Of a DNA stretch of 64,000 nt, positions 55,895 to 64,000 are shown one piece after another (the first letter of the stretch is position 1; each line of letters begins with the position of its first letter). Location: the NCBI GenBank assembly GCA_030145205.1, contig JAQYVZ010000017.1:1-64000 (forward strand). Reading direction: 5' to 3'. This DNA comes from Desulfuromonadales bacterium (lineage in GTDB: Bacteria; Desulfobacterota; Desulfuromonadia; Desulfuromonadales; BM103). Position numbers and translations under genes: made by a program. The notes beneath the pieces were generated by a model, which saw only the letters and a list, made by a program, of their open reading frames with translations, ran no database searches and was not told the origin of the DNA.

Positions 55895-56923
55895 TCAGGC
55901 CAGCAGTGCGTTGACCTTGGCGATCACCTCAAAAGCATCAGCCACGTAGAGAACATCAGCTTTACCCTGGGCCCACCCGCAGTTGGGGTCAAGGCTGATG
56001 GCGCGGCGCTCACCGATAAAGCGCCAGCCGACGGTGTGTGGTTCCTCACCATGGCAGCAGGTGGCCAGTCCCTTCGGATGGCGCGGGGTAGAGCCCGTTT
56101 GTCCGACCTGGTTGAGGTGGCTCATGAAACTGATGACTTCACCGCCTTCACTCGACTGGTCGACCAGTGATTTGCTGCTGCCGAGCGATGCTTTGCCACT
56201 GTTGATGAAACCAAGGATCAGCTCTTCGGCTTTTTTGATGTGCACCTGGCCGTCAGGCTGCTTTTTGGTCCAACCGGCACCGGCTACAAACAGGACCTCG
56301 GCTTCAGGACGAATTGTTTGGGTGTCGCTGTCCGGGGTCTGCACGCCGATTACTTTGGTGCGGCGGCAGTCGTCGCCAATGGCGACCTCAAGGGCTTGGA
56401 CTTCAGCTGAGCCGGCAGTTCCCTGCCAGGGCTCGAAAACTCCCGAATCGACGACCAGAAACCAGGGGCGCTGGGCGCGTGCGAGCGTGGCAACCATCCG
56501 CTGGCGATAGTACCAGCGTTGCACCTGGACCGCACCATCGTTGACTTTGATGTCGGCGATGTGCGTTTCGATACGGCCGTCGCAACGATAGGCTGCGCCC
56601 GGCAGACAGCGGGAAAAACGTGAGCTGGTCGGGGCGAGGACCAAGGTCGGTGCGGCCTCCTTGACCAGGGCCTCTACCGCAACGGTGTCTGTGGAGTAGC
56701 GCGAAGCAGCGAAATCTTCACCGCTGACGGCAAGGATGTTCGTAGCACCACAGGCAGTGATGCTGTCAGCTGCGGCTTGAACATCTGCGCCAATAAGCCC
56801 GACGGTTACGGCTGCGCCGCCGAGATCTGTGGCCAGAGTCAGGGCCGCGTTGAGCGACTCATAGGCAGCCTTTGGCAGTGAGCCATCAGCCTGGGTATGG
56901 GCGAGTAATAAAATCTTTTCCAT
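55895..56923 (-). CDS. etfA: Electron transfer flavoprotein alpha subunit (divergent)
   Basis: A 342-residue EtfA-like protein. The N-terminal nucleotide-fold domain starts MEKILLLAHTQADGSLPKAA; the C-terminal FAD domain has GAGWTKKQPDG, NQVGQTGSTPRHPKG and a final ADVLYVADAFEVIAKVNALL. In usual EtfA the FAD loop reads ISGA-IQH; here it is ATCCHGEEPHTVGW, so the flavin site differs. ETF carries electrons from acyl-CoA dehydrogenases to ETF-quinone oxidoreductase. ATGGAG precedes the start. It is last in the operon, 42 bp after etfB. Confidence 0.85.
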   Translation of the reverse strand: MEKILLLAHTQADGSLPKAAYESLNAALTLATDLGGAAVTVGLIGADVQAAADSITACGATNILAVSGEDFAASRYSTDTVAVEALVKEAAPTLVLAPTSSRFSRCLPGAAYRCDGRIETHIADIKVNDGAVQVQRWYYRQRMVATLARAQRPWFLVVDSGVFEPWQGTAGSAEVQALEVAIGDDCRRTKVIGVQTPDSDTQTIRPEAEVLFVAGAGWTKKQPDGQVHIKKAEELILGFINSGKASLGSSKSLVDQSSEGGEVISFMSHLNQVGQTGSTPRHPKGLATCCHGEEPHTVGWRFIGERRAISLDPNCGWAQGKADVLYVADAFEVIAKVNALLA

Positions 56924-56965
56924 TTTAATCTCCATCTACGATATGAGCAGAACCATCTGACGGTT

Positions 56966-57775
56966 CTAGGCTTTCAGCCAGTCGACGATCTCCTGAGCGA
57001 TCTCTTCTGCCGGAGTATCATTGACCACGCGGGTCTCTCTGCGTTGCTTGGGCAGTTCGACTGCAGCGTATTGCACGCCGCCGATACCGACCTGGGCCGC
57101 CTGGGCTCGTTGCAGCGCCGGCATCACCGTCCGCATGTTCATCATGCCCACCTGCGGATTGTTGGGCGGCTCCGGCAGACTGCCGGTGGCCCAACCGAGC
57201 ATGGCCGGTGCACCGTCGCAGCTGGACGCTTGGTACTGCCCAGCCTCAATCCGTTCGAGGATTTCCAGGACACCGTCATCGCCCACAGTGAGCTTGTCGA
57301 CCGCCAGGAACTGATCGACGATGTCGAGCCGTTCCGCGACCATCTGCATGGTCACGCCGGAATCGCGCGAAGCAGAGGCGCAACCGCCGAACAGCAGCAG
57401 CTTTGAGCGGTCCAGTCCATCGATCTTGCCGATGGCGTCAGCCAGGGTCGCGGCGACGTCAAAGGGGTCGGTGAAGCCGCCGGCTGAGCCGTCGATGGCG
57501 ACCAACTCAAAAGAGACTTTCTGGGCGATCGACATCATCAGCTGTTGCAGCTTGGCTTTGGGGCCGAGGCTGACCAGCCAGACTTTACTGTCCGGCACGT
57601 TCTTGGCGAGTTCAGCCGCTTCGAACAGGGCGTGTCCTGCCCAAGGGTCGAGCACGGCTGGCAGCATCATTTCATTTTTCAGGGCAGGGCCGGTCGGACC
57701 CTCGATCGGTTCCAGGGTCTGCAGCGGGTCGGGGACCAGGCTGCCGCAAACCACAATGTGAAATCCTCCGCTCAT
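56966..57775 (-). CDS. etfB: Electron transfer flavoprotein beta subunit
   Basis: A 269-residue protein with the EtfB-type fold: IVVCGSLVPDPLQTLEP, LDPWAGHALFEAAELAK, LLFGGCASASRDSGVTMQM. The usual AMP-binding DG-x7-E-x4 region is recognisable around DGVLEILERIEAG. The C-terminus (ETRVVNDTPAEEIAQEIVDWL) is typical. It forms the heterodimer with etfA. GAGGAG precedes the start. It sits between the ETF-QO and etfA genes, 33 and 42 bp away. Confidence 0.88.
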   Translation of the reverse strand: MSGGFHIVVCGSLVPDPLQTLEPIEGPTGPALKNEMMLPAVLDPWAGHALFEAAELAKNVPDSKVWLVSLGPKAKLQQLMMSIAQKVSFELVAIDGSAGGFTDPFDVAATLADAIGKIDGLDRSKLLLFGGCASASRDSGVTMQMVAERLDIVDQFLAVDKLTVGDDGVLEILERIEAGQYQASSCDGAPAMLGWATGSLPEPPNNPQVGMMNMRTVMPALQRAQAAQVGIGGVQYAAVELPKQRRETRVVNDTPAEEIAQEIVDWLKA

Positions 57776-57808
57776 CGTTTCTACTCCTCTATATAGTCCT
57801 TGGTTGAA

Positions 57809-59647
57809 TTAGTTTTCTGCTGAATGCAGCCCGCCTGAACCAGCCGCAAAGCTGACATTGCTGCGCAGCGGGTTGTCAACACGACCGTTGGTGCAATTCC
57901 ACATGCAGATCCCACAGTGGATGCATTTCTCGCGATCGAATTGTGGGACGCCGCCCCCTTCAGAGGCGCTGATTGCCTGTCCGGAACACATCGCTACGCA
58001 GATCTGGCTCTCGCAGTCATCACACACACTGGGATCAACAAAGCTGACATGGTCAGCAAAGCCATGTGCTGCTTGAACCTTGCCGCCGATCAGCAGGGCA
58101 TCTTGGTGGGAGATCAGCAGTTGGCCATCATATTCAATCGGAGGCCAACCGAGTTTGTCCATTAACGGCTCGAAGGGCGGTTTGCCTTGCTGCCGACAGT
58201 CTTCGACGATGGTGTCAATCTCTTGGGCAGTGAGCCGCTCGCTGAAATAATCTTTGAAAGCGGGGATGCGCTGCCAGGGCCGACGGAAAGCACCGCCAAG
58301 GTTAAAGCGTCCGTTGGTCAGGCCGGAAAGCGCCATGCCGAGCAGCCCGGGAATCATGCCGCGGGTGAAGCCATTGCGTGCTTGTTTGGCGATTCTGGCG
58401 TCATCTTCCACCCAGCTGTTGCGGCGGCGACCAAGGTAGGTGCGTTCCAGGTTAGCGTGGCTGTACGGTTCATCCTCTTTGGCCAGCTGGATGAGGCCTT
58501 CGGCCAATTGCACACCGGTCGCCCAGGCCTCGTCAACTCCGGAGCCAGTGAGGACATTTGTGCTACCTGAACCTTCGCCGATGCGGGCGAAGCCGTCGCC
58601 GACCAACACCGGTTCGCCGCGTTGTCCCGATTCCTGTAGCGACTTGGCCCCCCAGGAGCGCAGGGTGCCCCCTTTGAGGTGTTTCCAGATGGCCGGGTGC
58701 TGCATCCAATGTTGCAACAAGCGATAGCTGGAACGGACCGGGCTGTCGAGCCAGGAAGGCACAAAAATGCCGAGTGCCGCGATGCGGTCGGGGTAGACGT
58801 AGAGGAACCCGAAAATCTCAGGCTCGGGGTAGCCGAGGGTGTGCAACACAAAGCCAGGCTGCAAGGTGCAATCTTCCGGCAGTTCCACGACGAACTTCAT
58901 GCCGCCGGCCCATTCATCCTGATGATTGCCTTCAGGGAGACCGAAATGTTCGTCGAGTTTCTGCCCGACCGGGCCAACCGGGCCGTCACCGACGACGGTG
59001 AGGGCCGCTCGAATGTCCATCCCGGGCATGTAGCCTGGGCCGGGAGTCCCGTCTCGTTCCACGCCCTGGTCGGCGAGGCGGATGCCGACGACCCGGTCCT
59101 CTTCCAACAACGGTTCGGAGACCGGCATGCCAGGCCACACCTGTACCAAGCCAGAGCCGATCAGCTGGTTGCCGATCCACTGGGAAAACTGGCCGATGGA
59201 GAGCACCAGACCGTCTTCTTTGCAGAGGAAAGGGGGGATGTAAGGAAGCTTGACCGCATGGTCTTTGACGCCTAGCAGCCCGAACAGGCTGTCAAGCATC
59301 TTGACCCCTGAACTGCGATGGCTTTTGCCGAGAGGGTCCTTCAGGTAGAGGACTCGCTCTTCCTTGACTGGGGCCGCCATAGGAATCTGTGCCGGGTCAA
59401 GACCGGGAAGGCTCTCGCGCAGCGCCCTGCCGCGGGTGACAACCCCGGAGACACCGAAGCCGATGTCGTCGGCCCGTTCGTAGCAAACCACCTGCAGGGG
59501 CATGCCGGGCATGACCTTGCTTTCAAGCAAGATCGATCCGTCTTCAGCGGTCATTGCCTGGCTGAGAGTGTGCAGAAAACCTGCAGTAGCCGGTCCGAAG
59601 CCGACACAGGCAATGTCGACTTCCATCATCTGGCGATCAATACTCAT
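57809..59647 (-). CDS. ETF:quinone oxidoreductase-like flavoprotein with ferredoxin domain
   Basis: A 612-residue protein, close to ETF-QO length. The FAD motif is VACVGFGPATAGFLHTL, with a later GDGFARIGEGSGSTNVLTGSG. The C-terminal part has Cys motifs CDDCESQICVAMC and CIHCGICMWNC for 4Fe-4S clusters, in the place of the ETF-QO cluster domain. The family passes electrons from reduced ETF to membrane quinone. The central hydrophobic stretch (GMIPGLLGMALSGL) may be the monotopic membrane contact. It lies 12 bp after the acyl-CoA dehydrogenase gene and so forms a full route from acyl-CoA to quinone. Confidence 0.85.
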   Translation of the reverse strand: MSIDRQMMEVDIACVGFGPATAGFLHTLSQAMTAEDGSILLESKVMPGMPLQVVCYERADDIGFGVSGVVTRGRALRESLPGLDPAQIPMAAPVKEERVLYLKDPLGKSHRSSGVKMLDSLFGLLGVKDHAVKLPYIPPFLCKEDGLVLSIGQFSQWIGNQLIGSGLVQVWPGMPVSEPLLEEDRVVGIRLADQGVERDGTPGPGYMPGMDIRAALTVVGDGPVGPVGQKLDEHFGLPEGNHQDEWAGGMKFVVELPEDCTLQPGFVLHTLGYPEPEIFGFLYVYPDRIAALGIFVPSWLDSPVRSSYRLLQHWMQHPAIWKHLKGGTLRSWGAKSLQESGQRGEPVLVGDGFARIGEGSGSTNVLTGSGVDEAWATGVQLAEGLIQLAKEDEPYSHANLERTYLGRRRNSWVEDDARIAKQARNGFTRGMIPGLLGMALSGLTNGRFNLGGAFRRPWQRIPAFKDYFSERLTAQEIDTIVEDCRQQGKPPFEPLMDKLGWPPIEYDGQLLISHQDALLIGGKVQAAHGFADHVSFVDPSVCDDCESQICVAMCSGQAISASEGGGVPQFDREKCIHCGICMWNCTNGRVDNPLRSNVSFAAGSGGLHSAEN

Positions 59648-59659
59648 GATAATCTCCCG

Positions 59660-61900
59660 TTAGCGCGGATAGTCGAGGGCTTCGGGAATCATCACTTGAG
59701 CGAGCGCTTCAGCGGCGCGGTCCTTAGAGAGGCGCGAGCCAGTCAAACAGACATCGAGTCGGGCGCGCAGCTTAACGAAGCCGGAACGGCAGCTTTTGGC
59801 GCAGGGGCCGGCTTTTTCATTGTGAGCGCCGTCGGTTTCGATCGTATCGCCCAGGCTGCGGCCGTAGCTGCCGATGCCAGGCATGATGCTGTCGAGGGCA
59901 TCAAGATCCTCACCTTCGAAGCAGTGCTTACGGTCTTCTTCCTCCCATTGAGGATGGCCGTGGTAGCCGTAAGCAAGTTCCGCACAAATCCGGCCGACTT
60001 CACCCGCAGCGCGGGCGGCCTGAACATGACAGAGATCACTAAAGAAGGTTACATAGCCTTCGAGCCCCTCGGCAACCATCGGGTTCTCCGGTCCTTTGGC
60101 CTCAAGCTCAAGCATGTCGAGGATCTGACAGCGCGAAGCGAGCAGCCAGCAGAGGGCGTCGGCGAAGGGGAAAACCACGCCGTGACGCGAACTGTGGAAC
60201 AGCGGCTTGCCGTCTGCATCGTTGGTCTGCTGCAGGTACTCCAGGGTCCACAACCAGAGATGCATCGCACTCGCCAGGGTGCAGGCGCCCGAGTTGGGGT
60301 GGGTGCTGGCGATCTTGCGCAGGTCGTTGATCCACTGGCGGAACTGGAACAGGAACAGCTCGTTGGTCATGGTGATGCTCAATTGGCGGCGCTGCACAGC
60401 CTCGGGTCCTTCATAGGTCGCTTCAAGCTGGGCGTCCATCCATTTCTGGCCGAGGAAGCCGGGGCAGTCCTCAGTTATGCCGTAGCCGCCCATCAGGCTG
60501 ACCGCTTCGCGCAAAATCGTGGCGCCATGACCGGTGTTCCAGAGCTTGCCAGCAGGACAGAAGACATTGGCCAGAGAGTCCATGATCAGGAACTGGGTCA
60601 AGGTGTCGTTCTCGAGTTCCTGCATGCGGGCGGTGTCCTGTTCCTCTGCCGGTTGGGTTTTCATCGTGAGGTACTCGAGGGCGTCCTTCTGAACCTTGCG
60701 GAAGACCTTCAACTGAGCACGCCCCTTGATCCCCTGCTCGGTGAAGATTTTCTCCTTAGCTTTTTCGATCATGTCAAAATCATCGAACATGCGGGCCGAG
60801 TAGAAACCGAGAGCAGCACCCGCTTCGCCAGCAGCCCAGACGTCGACCAGTCGCTGCAGGCAATCTTCCTTCTGCTGCAGGCCGAGGTCGAAGCGCGGTG
60901 AACCGGGGGCAATGGAGGCGCCGCCGCGGAAACGTTGGCGATGGTAGCGGATGATCGGCTCCGGCGCCGAGAGCAGCTTGGCGGAACTCATGATACCGAC
61001 CGGCACGCGGGTGCGCCGGAACACCGATTCGATGATCTCCGAGTGGCTGTAATTGGGAATGATGACGCCGTCCTTGATGGTGTAGCCGCCGATGATGCGG
61101 TCGGCGGGGATTTTCAGGTTGAAGGCCGGGTCGCGGGTCGAGGAGAGCTGGTGGACCAGTTTCTGGGTCGGGGTGCCGCGGTCGTAGAGGCCGGGGTCAC
61201 TCTCTTCGAGAATGACCATGCAGCTCCCCTTGATCCGCGCGTCGTCGGAATCAACCGCTGCGGTTACGAAGTCAGCAAAGCCCATGTTGGTGATAAAACG
61301 GCCGCGCTTCTCGACCTGAAAGACCGGATCCTGGCCTTCCTCCCAAGAGTCGATGCGCAGCTTGCCCGAAACCACCCCGGTGTCGACGCCGACAAAGGGT
61401 AGCGGCTCGGTCAGAGCAAAGGCCCCGCGCTTGATCTCACGGTCTTCGCCCGGCTGCGGCGGGACGGCCATGTTCATGTATTTGCTGCGCTGTTCGGGGG
61501 TGCCTTTTTCATGGATCGGCGAGAGACCGAGGTTGCTGGCCAGGGAAGAGGTGGCGGCGCCGCCATCAACCCATGCGAGCTCGAAGGCAACCAGACCCAG
61601 AGCAAGGTTTTTCGGGCCTTCGATGAAACCACCATCTTCCGGGTCCATAAAGACCTGGGTCAGACCGGCTTCATCGAAGGCGGTGAGGATGGTGTTCTTC
61701 TCCGGTGTCCAGTCATGGGTATTGCGGGCACCGTTGGCGACCAGATTGGCAACCACGCCGCGTGCCACTTCACGGGAGGACTGTACGACCATCTGCAAGT
61801 CGTAGCGTTCGCTGAAACGCCACATGATCTGGCGGACATCGTCCCCTGGCAGGGTGCTCATCAACTGTTTACTTGGTTTGGCGGCGGCGCTCTTATCCAT
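59660..61900 (-). CDS. Large acyl-CoA dehydrogenase-like protein
   Basis: A 746-residue member of the acyl-CoA dehydrogenase family, about twice the usual 380. The N- and mid-domains (ALTEPLPFVGVDTGVVSG; RDPAFNLKIPADRIIGG) and C-terminal domain (SLMGGYGITEDCPG; ATYEGPEAVQRRQL with the catalytic-type Glu) are recognisable. A further ~230-residue C-terminal domain follows (HSSRHGVVFPFADALCWLLA, AYGYHGHPQWEEEDR). It resembles large FadE-type and DUF1974-containing enzymes, but the substrate is unknown. GGGAGA precedes the ATG at 61900; an ATG at 61927 is the longer option. It heads the operon with ETF-QO, etfB, etfA. Confidence 0.88.
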   Translation of the reverse strand: MDKSAAAKPSKQLMSTLPGDDVRQIMWRFSERYDLQMVVQSSREVARGVVANLVANGARNTHDWTPEKNTILTAFDEAGLTQVFMDPEDGGFIEGPKNLALGLVAFELAWVDGGAATSSLASNLGLSPIHEKGTPEQRSKYMNMAVPPQPGEDREIKRGAFALTEPLPFVGVDTGVVSGKLRIDSWEEGQDPVFQVEKRGRFITNMGFADFVTAAVDSDDARIKGSCMVILEESDPGLYDRGTPTQKLVHQLSSTRDPAFNLKIPADRIIGGYTIKDGVIIPNYSHSEIIESVFRRTRVPVGIMSSAKLLSAPEPIIRYHRQRFRGGASIAPGSPRFDLGLQQKEDCLQRLVDVWAAGEAGAALGFYSARMFDDFDMIEKAKEKIFTEQGIKGRAQLKVFRKVQKDALEYLTMKTQPAEEQDTARMQELENDTLTQFLIMDSLANVFCPAGKLWNTGHGATILREAVSLMGGYGITEDCPGFLGQKWMDAQLEATYEGPEAVQRRQLSITMTNELFLFQFRQWINDLRKIASTHPNSGACTLASAMHLWLWTLEYLQQTNDADGKPLFHSSRHGVVFPFADALCWLLASRCQILDMLELEAKGPENPMVAEGLEGYVTFFSDLCHVQAARAAGEVGRICAELAYGYHGHPQWEEEDRKHCFEGEDLDALDSIMPGIGSYGRSLGDTIETDGAHNEKAGPCAKSCRSGFVKLRARLDVCLTGSRLSKDRAAEALAQVMIPEALDYPR

Positions 61901-62036
61901 TGACACGTCTCCCTTGAAATTATTCAAATCGTCAAAAGTCTATGGCGGTGATCTTGTCAGAGTCAGACAGGCGTCTGCGGAACGAAAATTCAATTCACCA
62001 TTCTAACGAAAAGGGAAGAGAGTCTCCAGTAAAAAA

Positions 62037-63947
62037 CTACCAGCCGCCACCCCCGCCGCCCCCGCCGCCACCGCCGGAGGAGCCACCCCCGCCGGAGCCC
62101 GAGGAAGAGCCAGGTGCTGTCGAAGAGGAGGCCAGGGCAGAACTCAGCGAGTTACCGACGGAGTTGGAGAAATTGCCCATCTCATGCACATGCCAATGAT
62201 GACCGTGATACCAGACCGGGCGATACGGCTCGCCGCGTTTATCCAACAACAGGAAGAGGCCGGCGAAGCGCTCCATCCAGTGCTGTTCGACATCCAGGGC
62301 CAAAGCGTAAGGCAGAAAATGTTCAAAAAGTTCCGGGGTCTTCTTTGGGGGATTGCGGAAGTTCATCTCTTCGCGCTCGGCAACATCGAGAAACTGGCGA
62401 AAACCTTCAAGCTGGTCGAGAAGCTGACGCCCCGTCCGGGTCGGTGCCTTGAGCAGATGATGGAATAGCAGGTTGATGCCAATGACGCTGAGCAGGGCGA
62501 CTGGTAACGCAGGCGATCCCTGCTTGCCTAGGACCCCGGTAACAACGATCTCGGCACCGAAAAAGGGGATGGAAAACAGGGTAATAAAGACAGCGCCGAT
62601 TACGTCGAAAAGTGAGCCGATGCTATGCCACGCATGCCAGACTTTTTTGGCCAGGGCGAAGACGCCGAGAGTCCAAAAGACCAGCCAGAAGGTCAGAAAC
62701 AGGCTGATCATTTTCAGGTCTTTGTCTGGTAAGCCGTAGACGACCCCGGCGTAGAGCAGGACCGACAGGACGATGCCAGGGATTAACCACTTTTTGTTGC
62801 GAACGAAATAGAGGGTCTCATGGTTGCGCTGCAACGCGCTTTCATGCGCTTTGAGAACCTTCCTGATTTTTTTATGCTGTCGCTGTTCCAGTGTAATGGT
62901 GCCGTAGGTATTCTTCCTGAAAAACCCTTTCAGGATGGCTCCCTCTCCGGCCGGCAGTTTTCCTGCGGCCTGACTGGTTCGGGTCAGAGTGAACTTGTTG
63001 CTGTTCTCCTTGATCTCAATCAGGCCCTTCACCGCCAGGTTGACCAGGGCCGCAGCAAACGCCTTGTGGTCGTAGCCCATTCGTCCGATAAAACGTGCAG
63101 AGGCGGGCGACAGGTCCGGGGGCGGATGGTAGCGGGTGATGACCACGCCAGCTTCAGGGTCGCGCCCGACCATGACCCAGGCCAGCAGGTAGTAGCAAAG
63201 CAGAACCATCAGGCCAAACAGGAGGACCACCCAACTGCGGTTGTCGCGCAGCAGGAAAGTGATCTCTTCCCGGGTTGTTGGCTCCTGAATATGACCCTTC
63301 GGCCAGGCGACGACAATGGTCAGCCCCTCGCCTTGCCTGAACGCACGTGTCGTTTCAAAATGGACGCTGCCATCGTAATCCACGTTGACGGTGTAGTCTT
63401 GGCCCTGCGTGCCAAGCTCCCCGGTGTAGGCTTCGGCTACAAGCTGTTCAGAGCGGAGCCCGGCCGGGAGATTGACTTGTGTTGTCACCGTGTCAATCGG
63501 GAAATCCCAGAAATTCCCGGTAACATTCCAGTACAACTCATCATGATCGTCAAAAAAACCGAGCTGACGGTTGGTGCGGTAAGTCAGGGTATAGGTATAT
63601 TCGCCGCGGTCGAGAAAGACGTCCTTGCGGCCCACGTAGACGCGCACGCCGTCCGTGATTGTCTTGGTATGCCAGGCCTCTTCTCGGTTGTCGCGTCTGA
63701 TATCAACCACTTCAAAACCGACGCGGTAGCGGTTGCCAAGGCGATCCTTGTAATCGGTTGGAAAGTCACGATAGATGCCGCGTTTGATCTCTTGTTTCTC
63801 GGCCCTGACACGGATTGTTTCCGTGACCTGCATTGAGCCGTCAACAAACACTTCGATGACACTGTCGTAGCTGAGAATGCGCTCGTCTGCCAGAGCGGGG
63901 GAAACCAGCAGCAGGAACGACAGGATGATCAAAGCGTAGCGCATCAT
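62037..63947 (-). CDS. DUF2207 membrane protein with Gly-rich C-terminus
   Basis: A 636-residue protein. A signal peptide (LIILSFLLLVSPALA) is followed by a periplasmic beta-rich DUF2207 domain (residues 20-225: DSVIEVFVDGSMQVTETIRV, RGIYRDFPTDYKDR), one transmembrane segment near 230-252 (SWVVLLFGLMVLLCYYLLAW), a cytoplasmic segment, and two to three further helices near 390-500. The C-terminus is a Gly/Ser run ending in GGGGGGW, common in DUF2207 proteins. Function is unknown; such proteins are often next to LemA, which could be just off the window. GGAG precedes the ATG. Confidence 0.85.
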   Translation of the reverse strand: MMRYALIILSFLLLVSPALADERILSYDSVIEVFVDGSMQVTETIRVRAEKQEIKRGIYRDFPTDYKDRLGNRYRVGFEVVDIRRDNREEAWHTKTITDGVRVYVGRKDVFLDRGEYTYTLTYRTNRQLGFFDDHDELYWNVTGNFWDFPIDTVTTQVNLPAGLRSEQLVAEAYTGELGTQGQDYTVNVDYDGSVHFETTRAFRQGEGLTIVVAWPKGHIQEPTTREEITFLLRDNRSWVVLLFGLMVLLCYYLLAWVMVGRDPEAGVVITRYHPPPDLSPASARFIGRMGYDHKAFAAALVNLAVKGLIEIKENSNKFTLTRTSQAAGKLPAGEGAILKGFFRKNTYGTITLEQRQHKKIRKVLKAHESALQRNHETLYFVRNKKWLIPGIVLSVLLYAGVVYGLPDKDLKMISLFLTFWLVFWTLGVFALAKKVWHAWHSIGSLFDVIGAVFITLFSIPFFGAEIVVTGVLGKQGSPALPVALLSVIGINLLFHHLLKAPTRTGRQLLDQLEGFRQFLDVAEREEMNFRNPPKKTPELFEHFLPYALALDVEQHWMERFAGLFLLLDKRGEPYRPVWYHGHHWHVHEMGNFSNSVGNSLSSALASSSTAPGSSSGSGGGGSSGGGGGGGGGGGW

Positions 63948-64000
63948 GCCATGATCTCCGGAGGTTCTTGTTCAACTGTTTCCTTTAGTTCGAAAAAAGG
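63948..64000. other. Window end
   Basis: No coding sequence can be assigned in the last 53 bp beyond the DUF2207 start; it holds that gene's GGAG site and probably part of the intergenic space before the next gene upstream. Confidence 0.4.

Noticed and set aside
59318-60901. Long plus-strand ORF of 527 codons antisense to the ETF-QO and acyl-CoA dehydrogenase genes
   Set aside because: Both minus-strand genes have clear families and the plus-strand reading has no recognisable motif.
61942-62199. Plus-strand proline-rich ORF
   Set aside because: It is the antisense of the Gly-rich C-terminus of the DUF2207 gene.

Overview
The window looks like a chromosomal segment of a moderately GC-rich, strictly respiratory Gram-negative bacterium, most likely of the Desulfuromonadales (Desulfuromonas/Geobacter/Pelobacter group, Desulfobacterota). 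This is an inference from gene content: an octaheme c-type cytochrome, a DsbC-like protein carrying a CXXCH haem site, LpxR and FadL outer-membrane proteins, the ArgJ pathway, PtsP with a sigma-54 activator, several PilZ/HD-GYP proteins, and an acyl-CoA dehydrogenase/ETF/ETF-quinone oxidoreductase operon. I see no tRNA, rRNA, CRISPR array, insertion sequence or prophage.

Layout. 1-5000: partial glpD, a radical-SAM protein, FadL porin, a methyltransferase. 5000-9600: a two-gene c-di-GMP operon (PilZ/GNAT-like protein, then GAF-HD-GYP-PilZ) behind a near-consensus promoter embedded in palindromic repeats. 9667-17250: KefB-like antiporter, rarA, nadK, recN, a short N-acetylglutamate-synthase-like GNAT, an M23 peptidase. 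17300-26230: lpxR, then a co-directional run secA, histidine kinase, argJ, deoC, deoB. 26235-33660: a PilZ protein, a DUF2914 protein, a MucR/Ros regulator, dgt, a response regulator, valS. 33791-41970 (minus): octaheme cytochrome, ptsP, a candidate small RNA, a sigma-54 activator with a hydrogenase-like sensor, and two peptide-ABC ATPases without permeases. 42164-54263: PHP phosphoesterase, mntP, mrp, DsbC-like protein, fabI, hflX, LysM transglycosylase, TPR protein, Smr protein, RNase E/G. 54613-61900 (minus): BioD-like/DRTGG protein and the acyl-CoA dehydrogenase, ETF-QO, EtfB, EtfA operon. 62037-63947: DUF2207 membrane protein.

The most striking region is 37340-40030. A bacterial enhancer-binding protein (37687-40002) has, in place of an ordinary sensor, two ferredoxin clusters, an [FeFe]-hydrogenase-like domain that keeps all four H-cluster cysteine ligands, and an extra four-cysteine site. 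Just downstream on the same strand there are two identical-architecture palindromes (TGTGCC-N6-GGCAC) 64 bp apart, a textbook -24/-12 sigma-54 promoter, and about 100 nt later a strong intrinsic terminator, with no ORF between them. A third copy of the palindrome sits between the -35 and -10 of a putative sigma-70 promoter for the activator gene itself. Together this reads as a hydrogen/redox-responsive, autoregulated activator that drives a sigma-54-dependent small RNA next to ptsP. No part of that function is demonstrated; the sequence elements are directly visible.

Secondary points of interest are the palindromic repeat array over the promoter of the c-di-GMP operon, with a 20/24 match in the mucR-dgt intergenic region; a histidine kinase that has lost the Asp of its DxGxG box; an eight-repeat basic tail on RNase E; and a perfect 13-bp inverted repeat inside the start of the Smr gene.
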